A stretch of 64,000 nt of DNA from Limnohabitans sp. T6-5 (GTDB lineage Bacteria > Pseudomonadota > Gammaproteobacteria > Burkholderiales > Burkholderiaceae_C): contig NZ_NERV01000003.1 of the NCBI RefSeq assembly GCF_003063315.1, positions 62,001-126,000 of the forward strand, read 5' to 3'. Below, in pieces: positions 52,429 to 61,639 of this stretch. The position numbers were made by a program, and so were the translations under genes. Position 1 is the first letter of the stretch. Every line of letters starts with the position of its first letter. The notes beneath the pieces were generated by a model. It was not told where the DNA came from, searched no databases, and worked only from the letters and a program-made list of their open reading frames with translations.

Positions 52429-53373
52429 GCAGGTCGGCACGCGAAGAGTCCGACGTGATGGGTGGTTCGGCGCTAGGTCGAGTTGATGCACAGGTGGGTA
52501 ACTTTTTTCAGCCAAGGCCAATTCATGCGCCGGTGGCGTACGGGCAGATGTCGGGGTCTTCGACCACCGACCTACGACATCGCCGCCCCCGCGTAGGTCG
52601 GCACTCGAAGAGTCCGACGTGGTGGGTGGTTAGGCGCTAGTTCGAGTTCATGCAAAGGTGGATGGTTGACAGCCAAGGCCAATTCATGCGCCGGTGGTGT
52701 TCAGGCAGATGTCGGGGTCTTCGACCACCGACCTACAACAGTGCCGCCTTTGCGCAGGTCGGCACTCGATGAGTCCGACGTGGGTGGTTCCGCGTTATGG
52801 CGAAATCATGCACAGGTGGGTATTTTTCAGCAAAGGCCAATTCATGCGCCGGTGGCGTAAGGGCAGATGTCGGGGTCCTCGACCACCGACCTACGACATC
52901 GCCGCCCCCGCGTAGGTCGGCACTCGAAGAGTCCGACGTGGTGGGTGGTTCGGCGCTAGGTCGAGTTCATGCACAGGTGGGTGGTTGACAGCCTAGGCCA
53001 ATTCATGCGCCGGTGGCGTACGGGCAGATGTCGGGGTCGTTGACCACCGACCTACAACAGTGCCGCCTTTGCGCAGGTCGGCACTCGATGAGTCCGACGT
53101 GGAGGTTGGTTCGGCGCTAGGGTGAGTTCATGCACGGGTGGGTATTTTTTTCAGGCAAGGCCAATTCATGCGCCGGTGGCGTACGGGCAGATGTCGGGGT
53201 CTTCGACCACCGACCTACAACAGTGCCGCCCCCGCGTAGGTTGGCACTCGAAGAGTCCGACGTGGAGGTTGGTTCGGCGCTAGGGTGAGTTCATGCACAG
53301 GTGGGTATTTTTTTCAGCCAAGGCCAATACATGCGCTGGTGGTGTTAAGGCAGATGTCGGGGTCTTTGACCAC
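52429..53373. repeat. family-2 tandem array, about 160-bp units
   Basis: G(T/C)AGGTCGGCACTCG occurs at 52429, 52593, 52753, 52912, 53073 and 53236, in steps of 159-164 bp. Each unit continues with AGTCCGACGTG, a variable middle (AATTCATGCGCCGGTGGCGT) and GTCGGGGTCTTCGACCACC. Unit types alternate (CGATGAG versus CGAAGAG). The array fills the gap between the convergent gapA and amidase genes. Confidence 0.93.
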
Positions 53374-53374
53374 C

Positions 53375-53437
53375 AAACTACAAACTACAAACTACAAACT
53401 ACAAACTACAAACTACAAACTACAAACTACAAACTAC
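53375..53437. repeat. heptanucleotide microsatellite (AAACTAC)9
   Basis: Nine perfect copies of AAACTAC follow the last family-2 unit, which ends in ACCACC AAACTAC instead of CCGACCTAC. The block ends 3 bases before the amidase stop codon (on the other strand). Confidence 0.97.
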
Positions 53438-53440
53438 AAA

Positions 53441-54871
53441 TTAAAAGCTTGGGCTTGCGCCGACGCTCAAATGCGCCAGCACCGAGAAGTTGGCTGCGCT
53501 TTCGATGACCTCGCCTGCGGTCAAGGCCTGGTCTTCGCGGAAGCGCCCCGTCACCAGCTGAACGCCCGCAGGCAAGCTTCCTGCCATGCCCGTGGGCACC
53601 GACAAACCGGGCAAGCCCAGCATGGCGGTTGACAGCAAGGGGCTCTGGGCCCGCAGCATCTCACCCATGCGTGCGGGTGAGCGGGTGTCGTCGTCAATGG
53701 GGAACTGCTTTTCCCAGCTGTTGGGCATCAGCAGTACAGGGTATTGGTCCAGGAACACAGCCCAATCGCGTGCGATGCTGAAGCGTCGGGTCAAGGCGTC
53801 CAGATACGCGTCACGGTCCCAAACTGGCACGCCTTTGAGGTAGCCGTGCAGTGCGGCCTGCACAGAAGCGTCGCCCATTTGCTCGATGGCGGGCTGGCCA
53901 CCCCGGCGCATGTCGTTGAAGACCAGGTGCTGCCACAGCACAGAGGCTTCTTCAAAATGCGGTGGCTCGACTTCATCAACTTCATAACCTGCTGCTTGCA
54001 GCCATCGGGCCGCTTGCTCCAGCGCGTTCACCACGCTGGCATCGGCCGTGTACTGGGCGTGGTGCTTGAACAGGGCCACTTTGGTGCGGGCTTGGCTGTT
54101 GGCAAAGTGCAGCGGTGCAGGCACCCATTGCGGGTCCAGGGGCGAGCCTTGGGCCATCACATTGAGCGCCAACCGGGCATCGGCCACGGTGCGCGTGAGC
54201 GGGCCTTGCGTGGACATTTGCTGGTTGCTGATCATGCGGTTGGGTCCCGTGGCCTTGTAAGAAGGCACGCGCCCGACGGTGGTGCGCAGCCCCACCACGC
54301 CGCAAGCCCATGCGGGGTAGCGCACCGAGCCGCCGTAGTCGTTGCCGTGGGCGATCGCGCCCATGCCCGTGGCCACCGCCACCGCTGCGCCGCCACTGGA
54401 GCCACCGGGTGTGCGCGTGGCGTCAAACGGGTTGAGCGTGCGTCCATGCAGATCGTTGTCGGTGAACCAGCGCAGTGAAAACGCTGGGGTGTTGCTGCGG
54501 GCCACGATGACCGCGCCCGCTTGGCGCATGGCTTGCACCAGTGGCGAGTCGCTCTGTGCCACGTTGTTTTGGGCCGCCACGATGCCGTCGGTGGTGGGTC
54601 GGCCTGCAGTGTCCACATTGACCTTGATGGTCACAGGCACGCCGTGCAGTGCACCCAGCTGCAAGCCTGCGGTCTGGGCCTGGTCTGCTGCGTCAGCGGC
54701 CTTCAGGGCCTCGTCGTGCATCACATCAGGCAATGCTTTGAGTGAGGGGTTGATGGCGTCGATGCGCGCCAGCACACTTTCGGTGGCGGCGCGTGCGGTG
54801 GTCTCCCGGCGCGCAATGCGTGCGGCCAGGTCGGTGGCGCTCAGTTGCCAGAGTTCGGTGCTCATGGGCAT
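53441..54871 (-). CDS. amidase signature family protein
   Basis: A 476-residue hydrolase with the amidase-signature core GGSSGGAAVAVATGMGAIAH (glycine/serine-rich; cis-serine) and the upstream lysine VPVTIKVNVDTAGRPTTDG, GSVRYPAWACGVVGLRTTVG with the nucleophile region DYGGSVRYPA. In standard members the nucleophile sits in GxD(x)GGSIR; here it is GNDYGGSVR. The start ATG at 54871 overlaps the stop of the Bug-type gene as TGATG. Substrate likely an amide taken up with that binding protein. Confidence 0.92.
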   Translation of the reverse strand: MPMSTELWQLSATDLAARIARRETTARAATESVLARIDAINPSLKALPDVMHDEALKAADAADQAQTAGLQLGALHGVPVTIKVNVDTAGRPTTDGIVAAQNNVAQSDSPLVQAMRQAGAVIVARSNTPAFSLRWFTDNDLHGRTLNPFDATRTPGGSSGGAAVAVATGMGAIAHGNDYGGSVRYPAWACGVVGLRTTVGRVPSYKATGPNRMISNQQMSTQGPLTRTVADARLALNVMAQGSPLDPQWVPAPLHFANSQARTKVALFKHHAQYTADASVVNALEQAARWLQAAGYEVDEVEPPHFEEASVLWQHLVFNDMRRGGQPAIEQMGDASVQAALHGYLKGVPVWDRDAYLDALTRRFSIARDWAVFLDQYPVLLMPNSWEKQFPIDDDTRSPARMGEMLRAQSPLLSTAMLGLPGLSVPTGMAGSLPAGVQLVTGRFREDQALTAGEVIESAANFSVLAHLSVGASPSF

Positions 54872-55851
54872 CACTGAGGTTGGAGATTGATGGACTTGGC
54901 AATGGCCTGATAGCGTTCGACTTCGGCTTTGAGCTGCTTGTCCAGATCGGCCAGGGATGTAGGGGGGACCACCGTGTTGCCAGATGCCTCAAAGGCTTTG
55001 CGTATTTCCGGGTTTTGCAGGGCGTCGTAAACGGCTTTGTTCAGCCGCGCACTGATGGCATCGGGGGTGTTTTTGGGCACTTGGATGCCTGCCCAGGAAT
55101 TGAATTCAAAGCCCTGCAACTGGGGCAGGCTGGCCAAGGGGGTCAAGTGAGGAAAAGTCGGCAGCTTGTCCTTGGTCGTCAGACCAATGGCTTTGAGTTT
55201 GCCTTCAGCGATCAAGCCCGGAATGCTGCCGGCAAAAATGGCGAACGACAGGTCAATCTGGCCACCCATCAAGTCCGTGATGACGGGTGCGCCGCCTTTG
55301 TAGGGCACATGGATCAGCGGTATGCGTGTTTGCTGGGAAAACTTTTCAGAGACCAGGTGGAACATGCTGCCTGTGCCGGTGTTGGCCGCAGACAGTGGTT
55401 TGGCACCGGGCGTTTTGGCCAGTGCCATCAATTCTTCAACGGTGTTGGCGGGCAAGTCTTTGCGGGCCAGCAGCACCATCGGTGCACGCACGATTTGCCC
55501 CACCATCTTGAAGTCAGCAGGTGTGTATTTGACGGTCGACAGCGTCAGCGGTGTGATGATCAGCTCCAGTGGGCTGCCCAGCGTGACGGTGTAACCATCG
55601 GCTGGCGCGTTGAGCATTTTTTGCACGCCCAAGGCTCCGGCCACACCGCCGAGGTTGTCCACCATGACAGGCTGGCCCAGAGATTTGCCCATGTCCGTCT
55701 GCATTTGCCGCGCCACGAAATCGGACGGGCCCCCTGCGGGGTAAGGCACCACCATGGTGATGGGTTTGCTGGGATAGGTTTGGGCAAAAGCCACAGGACA
55801 CAGGACCAACACCGTGGTCAGCAGCCATGAGATCGATGGAAAAGCGCGCAT
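54871..55851 (-). CDS. Bug family tripartite tricarboxylate transporter binding protein
   Basis: A 326-residue periplasmic protein with a signal peptide (cleavage near AFAQT). YPSKPITMVVPYPAGGPSDF, VDNLGGVAGALGVQKM, IPLIHVPYKGGAPVITDLMG and GGQIDLSFA are the standard Bug/TctC marks. No TctA/TctB membrane genes are near, which is common for this expanded family. The start at 55851 has GGAG 7 bases before it. Co-transcribed with the amidase and divergent from a LysR regulator. Confidence 0.93.
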   Translation of the reverse strand: MRAFPSISWLLTTVLVLCPVAFAQTYPSKPITMVVPYPAGGPSDFVARQMQTDMGKSLGQPVMVDNLGGVAGALGVQKMLNAPADGYTVTLGSPLELIITPLTLSTVKYTPADFKMVGQIVRAPMVLLARKDLPANTVEELMALAKTPGAKPLSAANTGTGSMFHLVSEKFSQQTRIPLIHVPYKGGAPVITDLMGGQIDLSFAIFAGSIPGLIAEGKLKAIGLTTKDKLPTFPHLTPLASLPQLQGFEFNSWAGIQVPKNTPDAISARLNKAVYDALQNPEIRKAFEASGNTVVPPTSLADLDKQLKAEVERYQAIAKSINLQPQ

Positions 55852-55933
55852 GTTGTCTCCTCTCTGTATGGGGGTGGTTTGGCGCATCGTAGACAGCCAG
55901 AGAGAAAACCATAAGACGATAAAATTTCATCAT

Positions 55934-55950
55934 GACAACTGCTAGTTGTC
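55934..55950. promoter_or_regulatory. palindrome between Bug and lysR genes
   Basis: GACAACT GCT AGTTGTC is a perfect 7-bp inverted repeat in the divergent promoter region (130 bases). A likely LysR-type binding site controlling both directions. Confidence 0.6.
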
Positions 55951-55981
55951 TAGTGATTGGGATGACGATGAAAGCTTGCAC

Positions 55982-56881
55982 ATGAAATTGCACCAACTCC
56001 AGGCCTTGGTCGCGGTGGTTGATCAAGGCAGTATCCGGGCAGCTGCGCGCGCGAGCCACCTGACGCAGGCGGCGCTGACCAAGTCATTGCGTCTGCTCGA
56101 AGAAGAGGCTGGCGTCGCCTTGCTGGTGCGCCAATCGCGGGGCGTGGTCCTGACCGAGGCCGGACAACGGCTGCATGCCCGGGCCAGTCTGGTGCTGCGC
56201 CAAATGGCTTTGGCCGAGGACGATTTGCGCCAGTCCCGGGGCCAGGACGAGGGCTCGGTGTGTGTGGGCCTGACGCCTTACCTGATGCTCACCGTGCTGG
56301 GTGAGGCTTGTCGTTGGTTCCGCAAGCGCTATCCCCGCATAGAACTGCGTGTGGTGGAGGGCCTGGTGACACGGGTTTTGCCCGGTTTGCGCGATGGCAC
56401 GATCGACTTTGCCATCGTGGCCGACACGGGCGATGTGTCGCCACAAGAGTTTTCGGCCACGCATTTGCGCAAAGAACAGCAAAAATTGGTGGTGCGAGCA
56501 GGCCATCCGGTGTTGTCGCAACCGATGCCCGCACAACTGGTGGCACTGGAGTGGGTCTTGCCTGGCCCCTTCTCGCATGGCCTGGACGAGGAGTTGCTGG
56601 CCATGTTCACTCGCGCTGGCGTGCTTGCGCCTGAGCAAATCACGCGTTGTGATGCCATGGCGGCCATGACCTTGGTGCGCCAGTCTGATGCGGTCAGTGT
56701 CATGCCCTCGCCTTTGCTGGGCCAGATGGAGAGCCGTGATCTCGTCGAGGTGCCCGAGTGCATGCAGCCGCCAGACCTTGAGCTCGTATTGCTGTCGCAG
56801 CCCGATGTGCCGTTGACACCGGCAGCGTCCTATCTGGCGCGTTGCCTGACCGACGCGATCCATGCCAGCGCCAAGCGCTGA
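55982..56881 (+). CDS. LysR family transcriptional regulator
   Basis: A 299-residue regulator with HTH KLHQLQALVAVVDQGSIRAA, SHLTQAALTKSLRLLEEEAG and effector domain. It is divergent from the amidase/Bug unit, which is its probable target. The start at 55982 (MKLHQLQ) is standard for the family; a GTG at 55946 would extend it into the palindrome. Confidence 0.9.
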   Translation: MKLHQLQALVAVVDQGSIRAAARASHLTQAALTKSLRLLEEEAGVALLVRQSRGVVLTEAGQRLHARASLVLRQMALAEDDLRQSRGQDEGSVCVGLTPYLMLTVLGEACRWFRKRYPRIELRVVEGLVTRVLPGLRDGTIDFAIVADTGDVSPQEFSATHLRKEQQKLVVRAGHPVLSQPMPAQLVALEWVLPGPFSHGLDEELLAMFTRAGVLAPEQITRCDAMAAMTLVRQSDAVSVMPSPLLGQMESRDLVEVPECMQPPDLELVLLSQPDVPLTPAASYLARCLTDAIHASAKR

Positions 56882-56890
56882 CCGTCTTCT

Positions 56891-57235
56891 TTAAACAGCC
56901 GCCGTCACGACAATTTCAAGCTTCCACTCGGGTTTGGCCAGATGGGCCTGCACCGTGGCGCGGCAGGGTGTGTGAAAGGGGACCACCCAGGCGTCCCACA
57001 CGCTGTTCATGCCCGCGAAATCGTTCAGGTCTTTCAGGAAGATCTGGGCCATTAAAATTTTGGATTTGTCGCTGCCCGCCTTGGCCAGCAAGGCGTCAAT
57101 GGCGGCCAGCACTTGTCGGGTTTGTCCGGCAATGTCCTGGCTTGCGTCCTCGGCAATCTGACCGGCCAGATAAACCGTACCGTTGTGGATGGCGGCTTCA
57201 GACATGCGTGCGCCGATGTCGATGCGTTGAACCAT
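56891..57235 (-). CDS. RidA family protein (enamine/imine deaminase-like)
   Basis: A 114-residue protein with the RidA core: AAIHNGTVYLAGQIAEDASQ, DIAGQTRQVLAAIDALLAKA, KILMAQIFLKDLNDFAGMNS and TPCRATVQAHLAKPEWKLEI, including the conserved arginine in PCRATV. GGAG lies 8 bases before the ATG at 57235. It clears reactive imines, e.g. those made by the neighbouring ornithine-cyclodeaminase homologue, 42 bases upstream. Confidence 0.92.
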   Translation of the reverse strand: MVQRIDIGARMSEAAIHNGTVYLAGQIAEDASQDIAGQTRQVLAAIDALLAKAGSDKSKILMAQIFLKDLNDFAGMNSVWDAWVVPFHTPCRATVQAHLAKPEWKLEIVVTAAV

Positions 57236-57277
57236 GGGTGTCTCCTTTGCGGTTGTAAAAGGCGCCATCGTAGCGCC

Positions 57278-58216
57278 TCAGTGCTGGCGTGCGAGTGCCT
57301 GGGCCATGCAACGGGCCGCTGCCAAGTCCCAGCCAGCCCAGCCACAGCTTTTGAAAAACACCGGACCATCTGGAGGCGGGTGGGCGTGTTGCCAGCGTGC
57401 GGTTTGACCGACCACATCGGCCAGCGTGGGCAGGGCGCTGACATCGATGCCCGCTTGGAGCAAATCGCCCGCCTCGTGGTCGGCGTCACGCGTGTCCACC
57501 ACCAAGGTGCCGATGCGCGCGAGGTGCTGACAAACCTCGGCTGACCACTCCAGCATGCGGGGCGTGAAAGCACCCACTGCGGTCACAAAGGCATCATTTC
57601 TGGGCGTTGTCGTCAACACCACTTCCTGGGCTGGAGTGGTGCTCGCTACCAGCGGGCAGTCGGACAAAACAGCATTGGGGTCATCCACGCGCCGCGCCTG
57701 CAGGCCGAGTGAACGGGCGTGCGCGACCAGCGCATTGGCGCTGGCGGGATGGCGTGAGGCGACCCAAAAATCTTGCACACCCAGGCCTTGGTGAAAAGCC
57801 TCAAGATGCGCTTTGCCCTGCACGCCCGCACCCACGATCAGCATGGGGCCATCGCGGCGGGCGGCCAGTTTTTGCGCGGCCAGCAACGAGACGGCGGCGG
57901 TGCGCCGGGCCGTGACGGTGGGGCCATCAAGAAGCCCCAGGCGCTGACCCGTGAGCACATCAAACACCACGATGTCGCCCTGGATCGTGGGCAGCCCGCG
58001 CTGGGCATTGCCGGGGATGAAGCTGATGAGCTTGGTGATGGCCACCCGGGCATCGGCTGCGGGCATCACGAACAGGCTGCCACCGCCGTGCAGGGCCTGC
58101 ACGATGCGTGGCGGCACAAGCACGCTGGGGTCTTGCAACAAGGCTTCGATTTCGCTGGCCAGCAAGGCATAAGGCAAAGCCTGGGCAGTTTGTTCAGGGG
58201 TCAGGATGGCGCTCAT
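57278..58216 (-). CDS. ornithine cyclodeaminase/delta1-pyrroline-2-carboxylate reductase family protein
   Basis: A 312-residue Rossmann protein: ITKLISFIPGNAQRGLPTIQ, GDIVVFDVLTGQRLGLLDGP, TVTARRTAAVSLLAAQKLA and MLIVGAGVQGKAHLEAFHQG (cofactor motif). Family members either deaminate ornithine to proline or reduce cyclic imines such as pyrroline-2-carboxylate. Coupling with RidA, which acts on imines, favours an imine role. TARRTAA is the family signature of the active-site arginine. Confidence 0.88.
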   Translation of the reverse strand: MSAILTPEQTAQALPYALLASEIEALLQDPSVLVPPRIVQALHGGGSLFVMPAADARVAITKLISFIPGNAQRGLPTIQGDIVVFDVLTGQRLGLLDGPTVTARRTAAVSLLAAQKLAARRDGPMLIVGAGVQGKAHLEAFHQGLGVQDFWVASRHPASANALVAHARSLGLQARRVDDPNAVLSDCPLVASTTPAQEVVLTTTPRNDAFVTAVGAFTPRMLEWSAEVCQHLARIGTLVVDTRDADHEAGDLLQAGIDVSALPTLADVVGQTARWQHAHPPPDGPVFFKSCGWAGWDLAAARCMAQALARQH

Positions 58217-58437
58217 GGGGCTTCAGGTGAAGAACAACATGTTGTGCATTGTCATAGGTCGAAGACCTCGGCCATGTGCTGGCCCGATGACTGCGCCAGT
58301 GCAACCTGGAGATGCAACCCGCAACTTGGGTGCAAAGGCTTGGGTGAGCCAGCGCACCGAAGGTTTTGGAATTTCCGCAGACACTGAAGACATCGACAGA
58401 GTCTTCAGAGGACTTTGTGATGTCCGCCCCACCTATT

Positions 58438-58938
58438 TCATTCGTCTTCGCAGCCCCGGACAACGCGCCGAACCACCTCGGCGGCAAAGCCCCGGGTGAT
58501 CAGGAAGCGGATTTGCCTCATGCGTTCATGAGGGTCTGCCGGGGGGCAGCCAAATTTTTTGCGCCAGACCTCTTGTGCGCGGCTCAGTTCGGTGTCGCGC
58601 AAACCGGCCAGGGCCTCAGCCACGGCCTCGCCGGACAGACCTTTGGCAGCGAGTTCTTGCTTGACTCGGGCCGCGCCCCATTTGCCAGCCCTGCGATGCA
58701 CCACCGATTCGATGGCTCGGTCATCGTTGATGAAATCCCGCGCCTGCAACTCGTTCAAGGCTTTGGCGAGTTCGCCCGGCGCTTGCTCATGCGGTGCGAG
58801 CTTGCGTTCCAGCTCATGGCGCGAATGTTCACGCTGGCTCAAAAGCCGCAAGGCGCGACCTTTGAGAGAAGGCTGGAACCCCGCAGCCTTTTTCGCTGGG
58901 GGTTTTTCTTCGTCATATGACCCGTGGTGCTGGCTCAC
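58438..58938 (-). CDS. recX: recombination regulator RecX
   Basis: A 166-residue protein: LKGRALRLLSQREHSRHELE, RKLAPHEQ, LQARDFINDDRAIESVVHRR and KWGAARVKQELAAKGLS are the RecX helical repeats. It modulates RecA filaments. It lies 23 bases behind recA and is co-transcribed with it. The 221-base gap between this gene and the next (58217-58437) shows no gene. Confidence 0.95.
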   Translation of the reverse strand: MSQHHGSYDEEKPPAKKAAGFQPSLKGRALRLLSQREHSRHELERKLAPHEQAPGELAKALNELQARDFINDDRAIESVVHRRAGKWGAARVKQELAAKGLSGEAVAEALAGLRDTELSRAQEVWRKKFGCPPADPHERMRQIRFLITRGFAAEVVRRVVRGCEDE

Positions 58939-58961
58939 GTTGCCGTCCTTTTGGGGGGGCC

Positions 58962-60080
58962 TCAGGCCACCACGTCATTGGCGTCAGCGCTTTTGGCTTC
59001 TTTGGGTTCTTTCGCGGCTTTGGCCGCTTTCGGGGCTTTTTCTTCTTTCACGACGGGGGCGTTGGCGTCTGCCGCGAGCAGGGGAATGCCCAGGGAGTCG
59101 CGCACTTTGTTTTCGATCTCAAACGCCAGGCTGGGGTTTTCGCGCAGGAATTCACGGGCGTTGTCCCGACCTTGACCAATTTTTTCGCCCTGGTAGGCAT
59201 ACCAGGCACCGGATTTTTCGATGACTTTGGCAGTCACGCCCATGTCGATGATTTCGCCCTGGCGGCTGATGCCTTCGCCAAACAAAATGTCGAATTCGGC
59301 AGTCTTGAAGGGAGGCGCGACCTTGTTCTTGACCACTTTGACTTTGGTTTCGTTGCCAATCGCGTCGTCACCTTTCTTGATGGTCCCGGTGCGGCGGATA
59401 TCGAGGCGCACCGAAGCGTAGAACTTGAGCGCATTGCCGCCGGTGGTGGTTTCGGGGCTGCCGAACATCACGCCGATCTTCATGCGGATCTGGTTGATGA
59501 AGATGACGGTGCAGTTGGTTTTCTTGATGGTGGCGGTCAGCTTGCGCAGGGCCTGGCTCATCAAACGGGCTTGCAAACCGGGCAGGCTGTCGCCCATGTC
59601 GCCTTCGATTTCAGCCTTGGGGGTCAGGGCGGCCACAGAGTCCACCACCACCAGATCCACCGCGCCGGAGCGCACCAGGCTGTCGACGATTTCCAGCGCC
59701 TGCTCGCCGGTGTCGGGCTGGCTGATGAGCAACTCTTGCAGGTTGACACCGAGGTTTTGTGCGTACTGCACATCCAGCGCGTGTTCGGCGTCCACAAAGG
59801 CGCAGGTGCCGCCCAGGCGCTGCATTTCAGAGATCACCTGCAAGGTCAGCGTGGTTTTACCCGACGATTCCGGGCCGTAGATTTCGATCACGCGGCCACG
59901 AGGCAAACCACCCACGCCCAGGGCGATGTCCAGGCCGAGCGAGCCGGTGGAGACGACCTGGATGTCCTGGATCACCTCGCCTTCGCCCAGGCGCATGATG
60001 GTGCCTTTGCCGAATTGTTTTTCAATCTGGGCCAGGGCGGCTTGCAGGGCTTTGGCTTTTTCGGTGTTGGCTTCGCTCAT
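58962..60080 (-). CDS. recA: recombinase RecA
   Basis: A 372-residue recombinase with Walker [33 protein letters not shown], the L2 loop GNALKFYA region and an Ala/Lys-rich C-terminal tail ([20 protein letters not shown]). The start at 60080 follows GGAGATTTCC. It is the centre of homologous recombination and the SOS response. Divergent from a MarR-type gene with 141 bases between. Confidence 0.98.
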   Translation of the reverse strand: MSEANTEKAKALQAALAQIEKQFGKGTIMRLGEGEVIQDIQVVSTGSLGLDIALGVGGLPRGRVIEIYGPESSGKTTLTLQVISEMQRLGGTCAFVDAEHALDVQYAQNLGVNLQELLISQPDTGEQALEIVDSLVRSGAVDLVVVDSVAALTPKAEIEGDMGDSLPGLQARLMSQALRKLTATIKKTNCTVIFINQIRMKIGVMFGSPETTTGGNALKFYASVRLDIRRTGTIKKGDDAIGNETKVKVVKNKVAPPFKTAEFDILFGEGISRQGEIIDMGVTAKVIEKSGAWYAYQGEKIGQGRDNAREFLRENPSLAFEIENKVRDSLGIPLLAADANAPVVKEEKAPKAAKAAKEPKEAKSADANDVVA

Positions 60081-60151
60081 GGAAATCTCCTTGAATATCA
60101 ATGGGTTGGGGCATCCACTTCTGCCGGAATTGGCTATTTACTGGATGCGTG

Positions 60152-60185
60152 AACAGTACTGTAAACGAGCTGTATAAAGCTGTAA
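60152..60185. promoter_or_regulatory. recA/marR divergent promoter with CTGTA direct repeats
   Basis: CTGTA occurs three times at 60159, 60170 and 60180, in direct orientation, and ACAGTACTGT at 60153-60162 is a palindrome. A canonical CTGT-N8-ACAG LexA box is not seen, although recA is expected to be SOS-controlled. These could be degenerate LexA half sites or a MarR operator. Confidence 0.35.
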
Positions 60186-60221
60186 ACACTATTTTTGGTC
60201 AGTTTGCCTTACTATTTGGGC

Positions 60222-60725
60222 ATGGCTGAATTGACCTTTTCTGAATCACAGGACCCCCTCCAATCCACCGATGACCGCTGGCGCGAAACCCATCTGGGGC
60301 GCTTGTTGGGGCACGCGATGCGGCGATTTGATGAACGCGTTTTGAAGCTGATGGCGGGCAATGACGGTGTACCGCTGGCCCTGGCCAATCTGGCCGCACG
60401 CGATCAAATCAGCGCAGCGCATGTGCACATCACGCGGCACCTGGCACTCGATGGTTCGCGCCTGACCGACTTGTGCAAGGCCGCTGGCATGAGCAAACAG
60501 GCCATGGGGAACTTGGTGGACCAGTGCGCCGCGTGGGGCTTGGTGGAGCGCACGCCCGATCACCTGGATGCCCGGGCCAAACGCGTGGTGTTCACGCCCG
60601 TGGGGCTGGCTTGGCTGCAGGCATTCAAGGAGGCTGTGGCGCAAGCCGAAGCCGAATTCAAAGAGGCTGTGGGGCAAGATGTGGCCACGGTGGTGGCTTT
60701 GGGACTGGAAGCCTATGCGATTTGA
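60222..60725 (+). CDS. MarR family transcriptional regulator
   Basis: A 167-residue regulator with winged helix at about 70-120 (LTDLCKAAGMSKQAMGNLVD, GLVERTPDHLDARAKRVVFT). The N-terminus (TFSESQDPLQSTDDRWR) is short and acidic. Start at 60222; a GTG at 60195 lies in the recA promoter. Ligand and targets unknown; probably represses itself. Confidence 0.88.
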   Translation: MAELTFSESQDPLQSTDDRWRETHLGRLLGHAMRRFDERVLKLMAGNDGVPLALANLAARDQISAAHVHITRHLALDGSRLTDLCKAAGMSKQAMGNLVDQCAAWGLVERTPDHLDARAKRVVFTPVGLAWLQAFKEAVAQAEAEFKEAVGQDVATVVALGLEAYAI

Positions 60726-60914
60726 AGGCTTGTTTGGGCTGAAGCTGAAGGCTCACAAAAAAACCGCAAGCTCGGCTGTAAAGTCCCCGATATTTGCCCG
60801 CCCACCCACAACTGCACGCGGTGAATAATCATCACGCCAGACACTAGAATCTCAAACAGTCCGATATACACCCCCATTGGGGTAGCACCTTGCAACAAAA
60901 AACAGGAGACAGCC

Positions 60915-61589
60915 ATGCGAATTCTCATTGCCGAAGATGATCAGGTGCTTGCAGACGGTTTATTGCGCACTTTGCGCAATGCCGGCGCCGCCGTGGACCA
61001 TGTGGCCAGCGGCAGCGAAGCCGATGCGGCGCTGATGACCAACAACGAGTTTGACTTGCTGATCCTGGATTTGGGCTTGCCCAAAATGCACGGGCTGGAA
61101 GTGCTCAAGCGGCTGCGCTCCAGGGGGTCGACTTTGCCAGTGCTGATTTTGACGGCTGCCGACAGCGTGGAAGAGCGCGTCAAGGGCCTGGATTTGGGTG
61201 CCGACGATTACATGGCCAAACCGTTCAGCCTGCAGGAGCTGGAAGCCCGCGTGCGCGCCCTGACCCGCCGCGGCATGGGCGGGGCCACCTCGCAAATCAA
61301 GCATGGCCCGCTGATTTACGACCAATCGGGGCGCGTGGCCACCATCGACGGCAAGATGGTCGAGTTGTCTGCCCGTGAACTGGGCCTGCTGGAGGTGCTG
61401 CTGCAACGCGCCGGTCGCCTGGTCAGCAAGGACCAGCTGGTCGAGCGCCTGTGTGAGTGGGGCGAAGAGGTCAGCAACAACGCCATCGAGGTGTACATCC
61501 ACAGCCTGCGCAAAAAAATCGAAAAAGGCCCCATCCGCATCGCCACGGTGCGCGGTCTGGGTTACTGCCTCGAGAAAATCCCGGGCTGA
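60915..61589 (+). CDS. response regulator, OmpR/TctD type
   Basis: A 224-residue response regulator. The receiver holds the acidic pair in ILIAEDDQVLA, the phosphoacceptor aspartate in DLLILDLGLPKM, and the lysine in DYMAKPFSL; the winged-helix output domain ends in IEVYIHSLRKKIEKGPIRIA and VRGLGYCLE. AGGAGAC precedes the ATG. 50 bases before the kinase gene, same operon. Confidence 0.95.
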   Translation: MRILIAEDDQVLADGLLRTLRNAGAAVDHVASGSEADAALMTNNEFDLLILDLGLPKMHGLEVLKRLRSRGSTLPVLILTAADSVEERVKGLDLGADDYMAKPFSLQELEARVRALTRRGMGGATSQIKHGPLIYDQSGRVATIDGKMVELSARELGLLEVLLQRAGRLVSKDQLVERLCEWGEEVSNNAIEVYIHSLRKKIEKGPIRIATVRGLGYCLEKIPG

Positions 61590-61639
61590 GGACGCCCGGA
61601 TTTGAACTTGGCCTGTAGCCGTTTGCGCCTCAATCGAGC

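Noticed and set aside
58217..58437. Small gene between the cyclodeaminase homologue and recX
   Set aside because: Short frames in this gap lack ribosome sites and any recognisable pattern.
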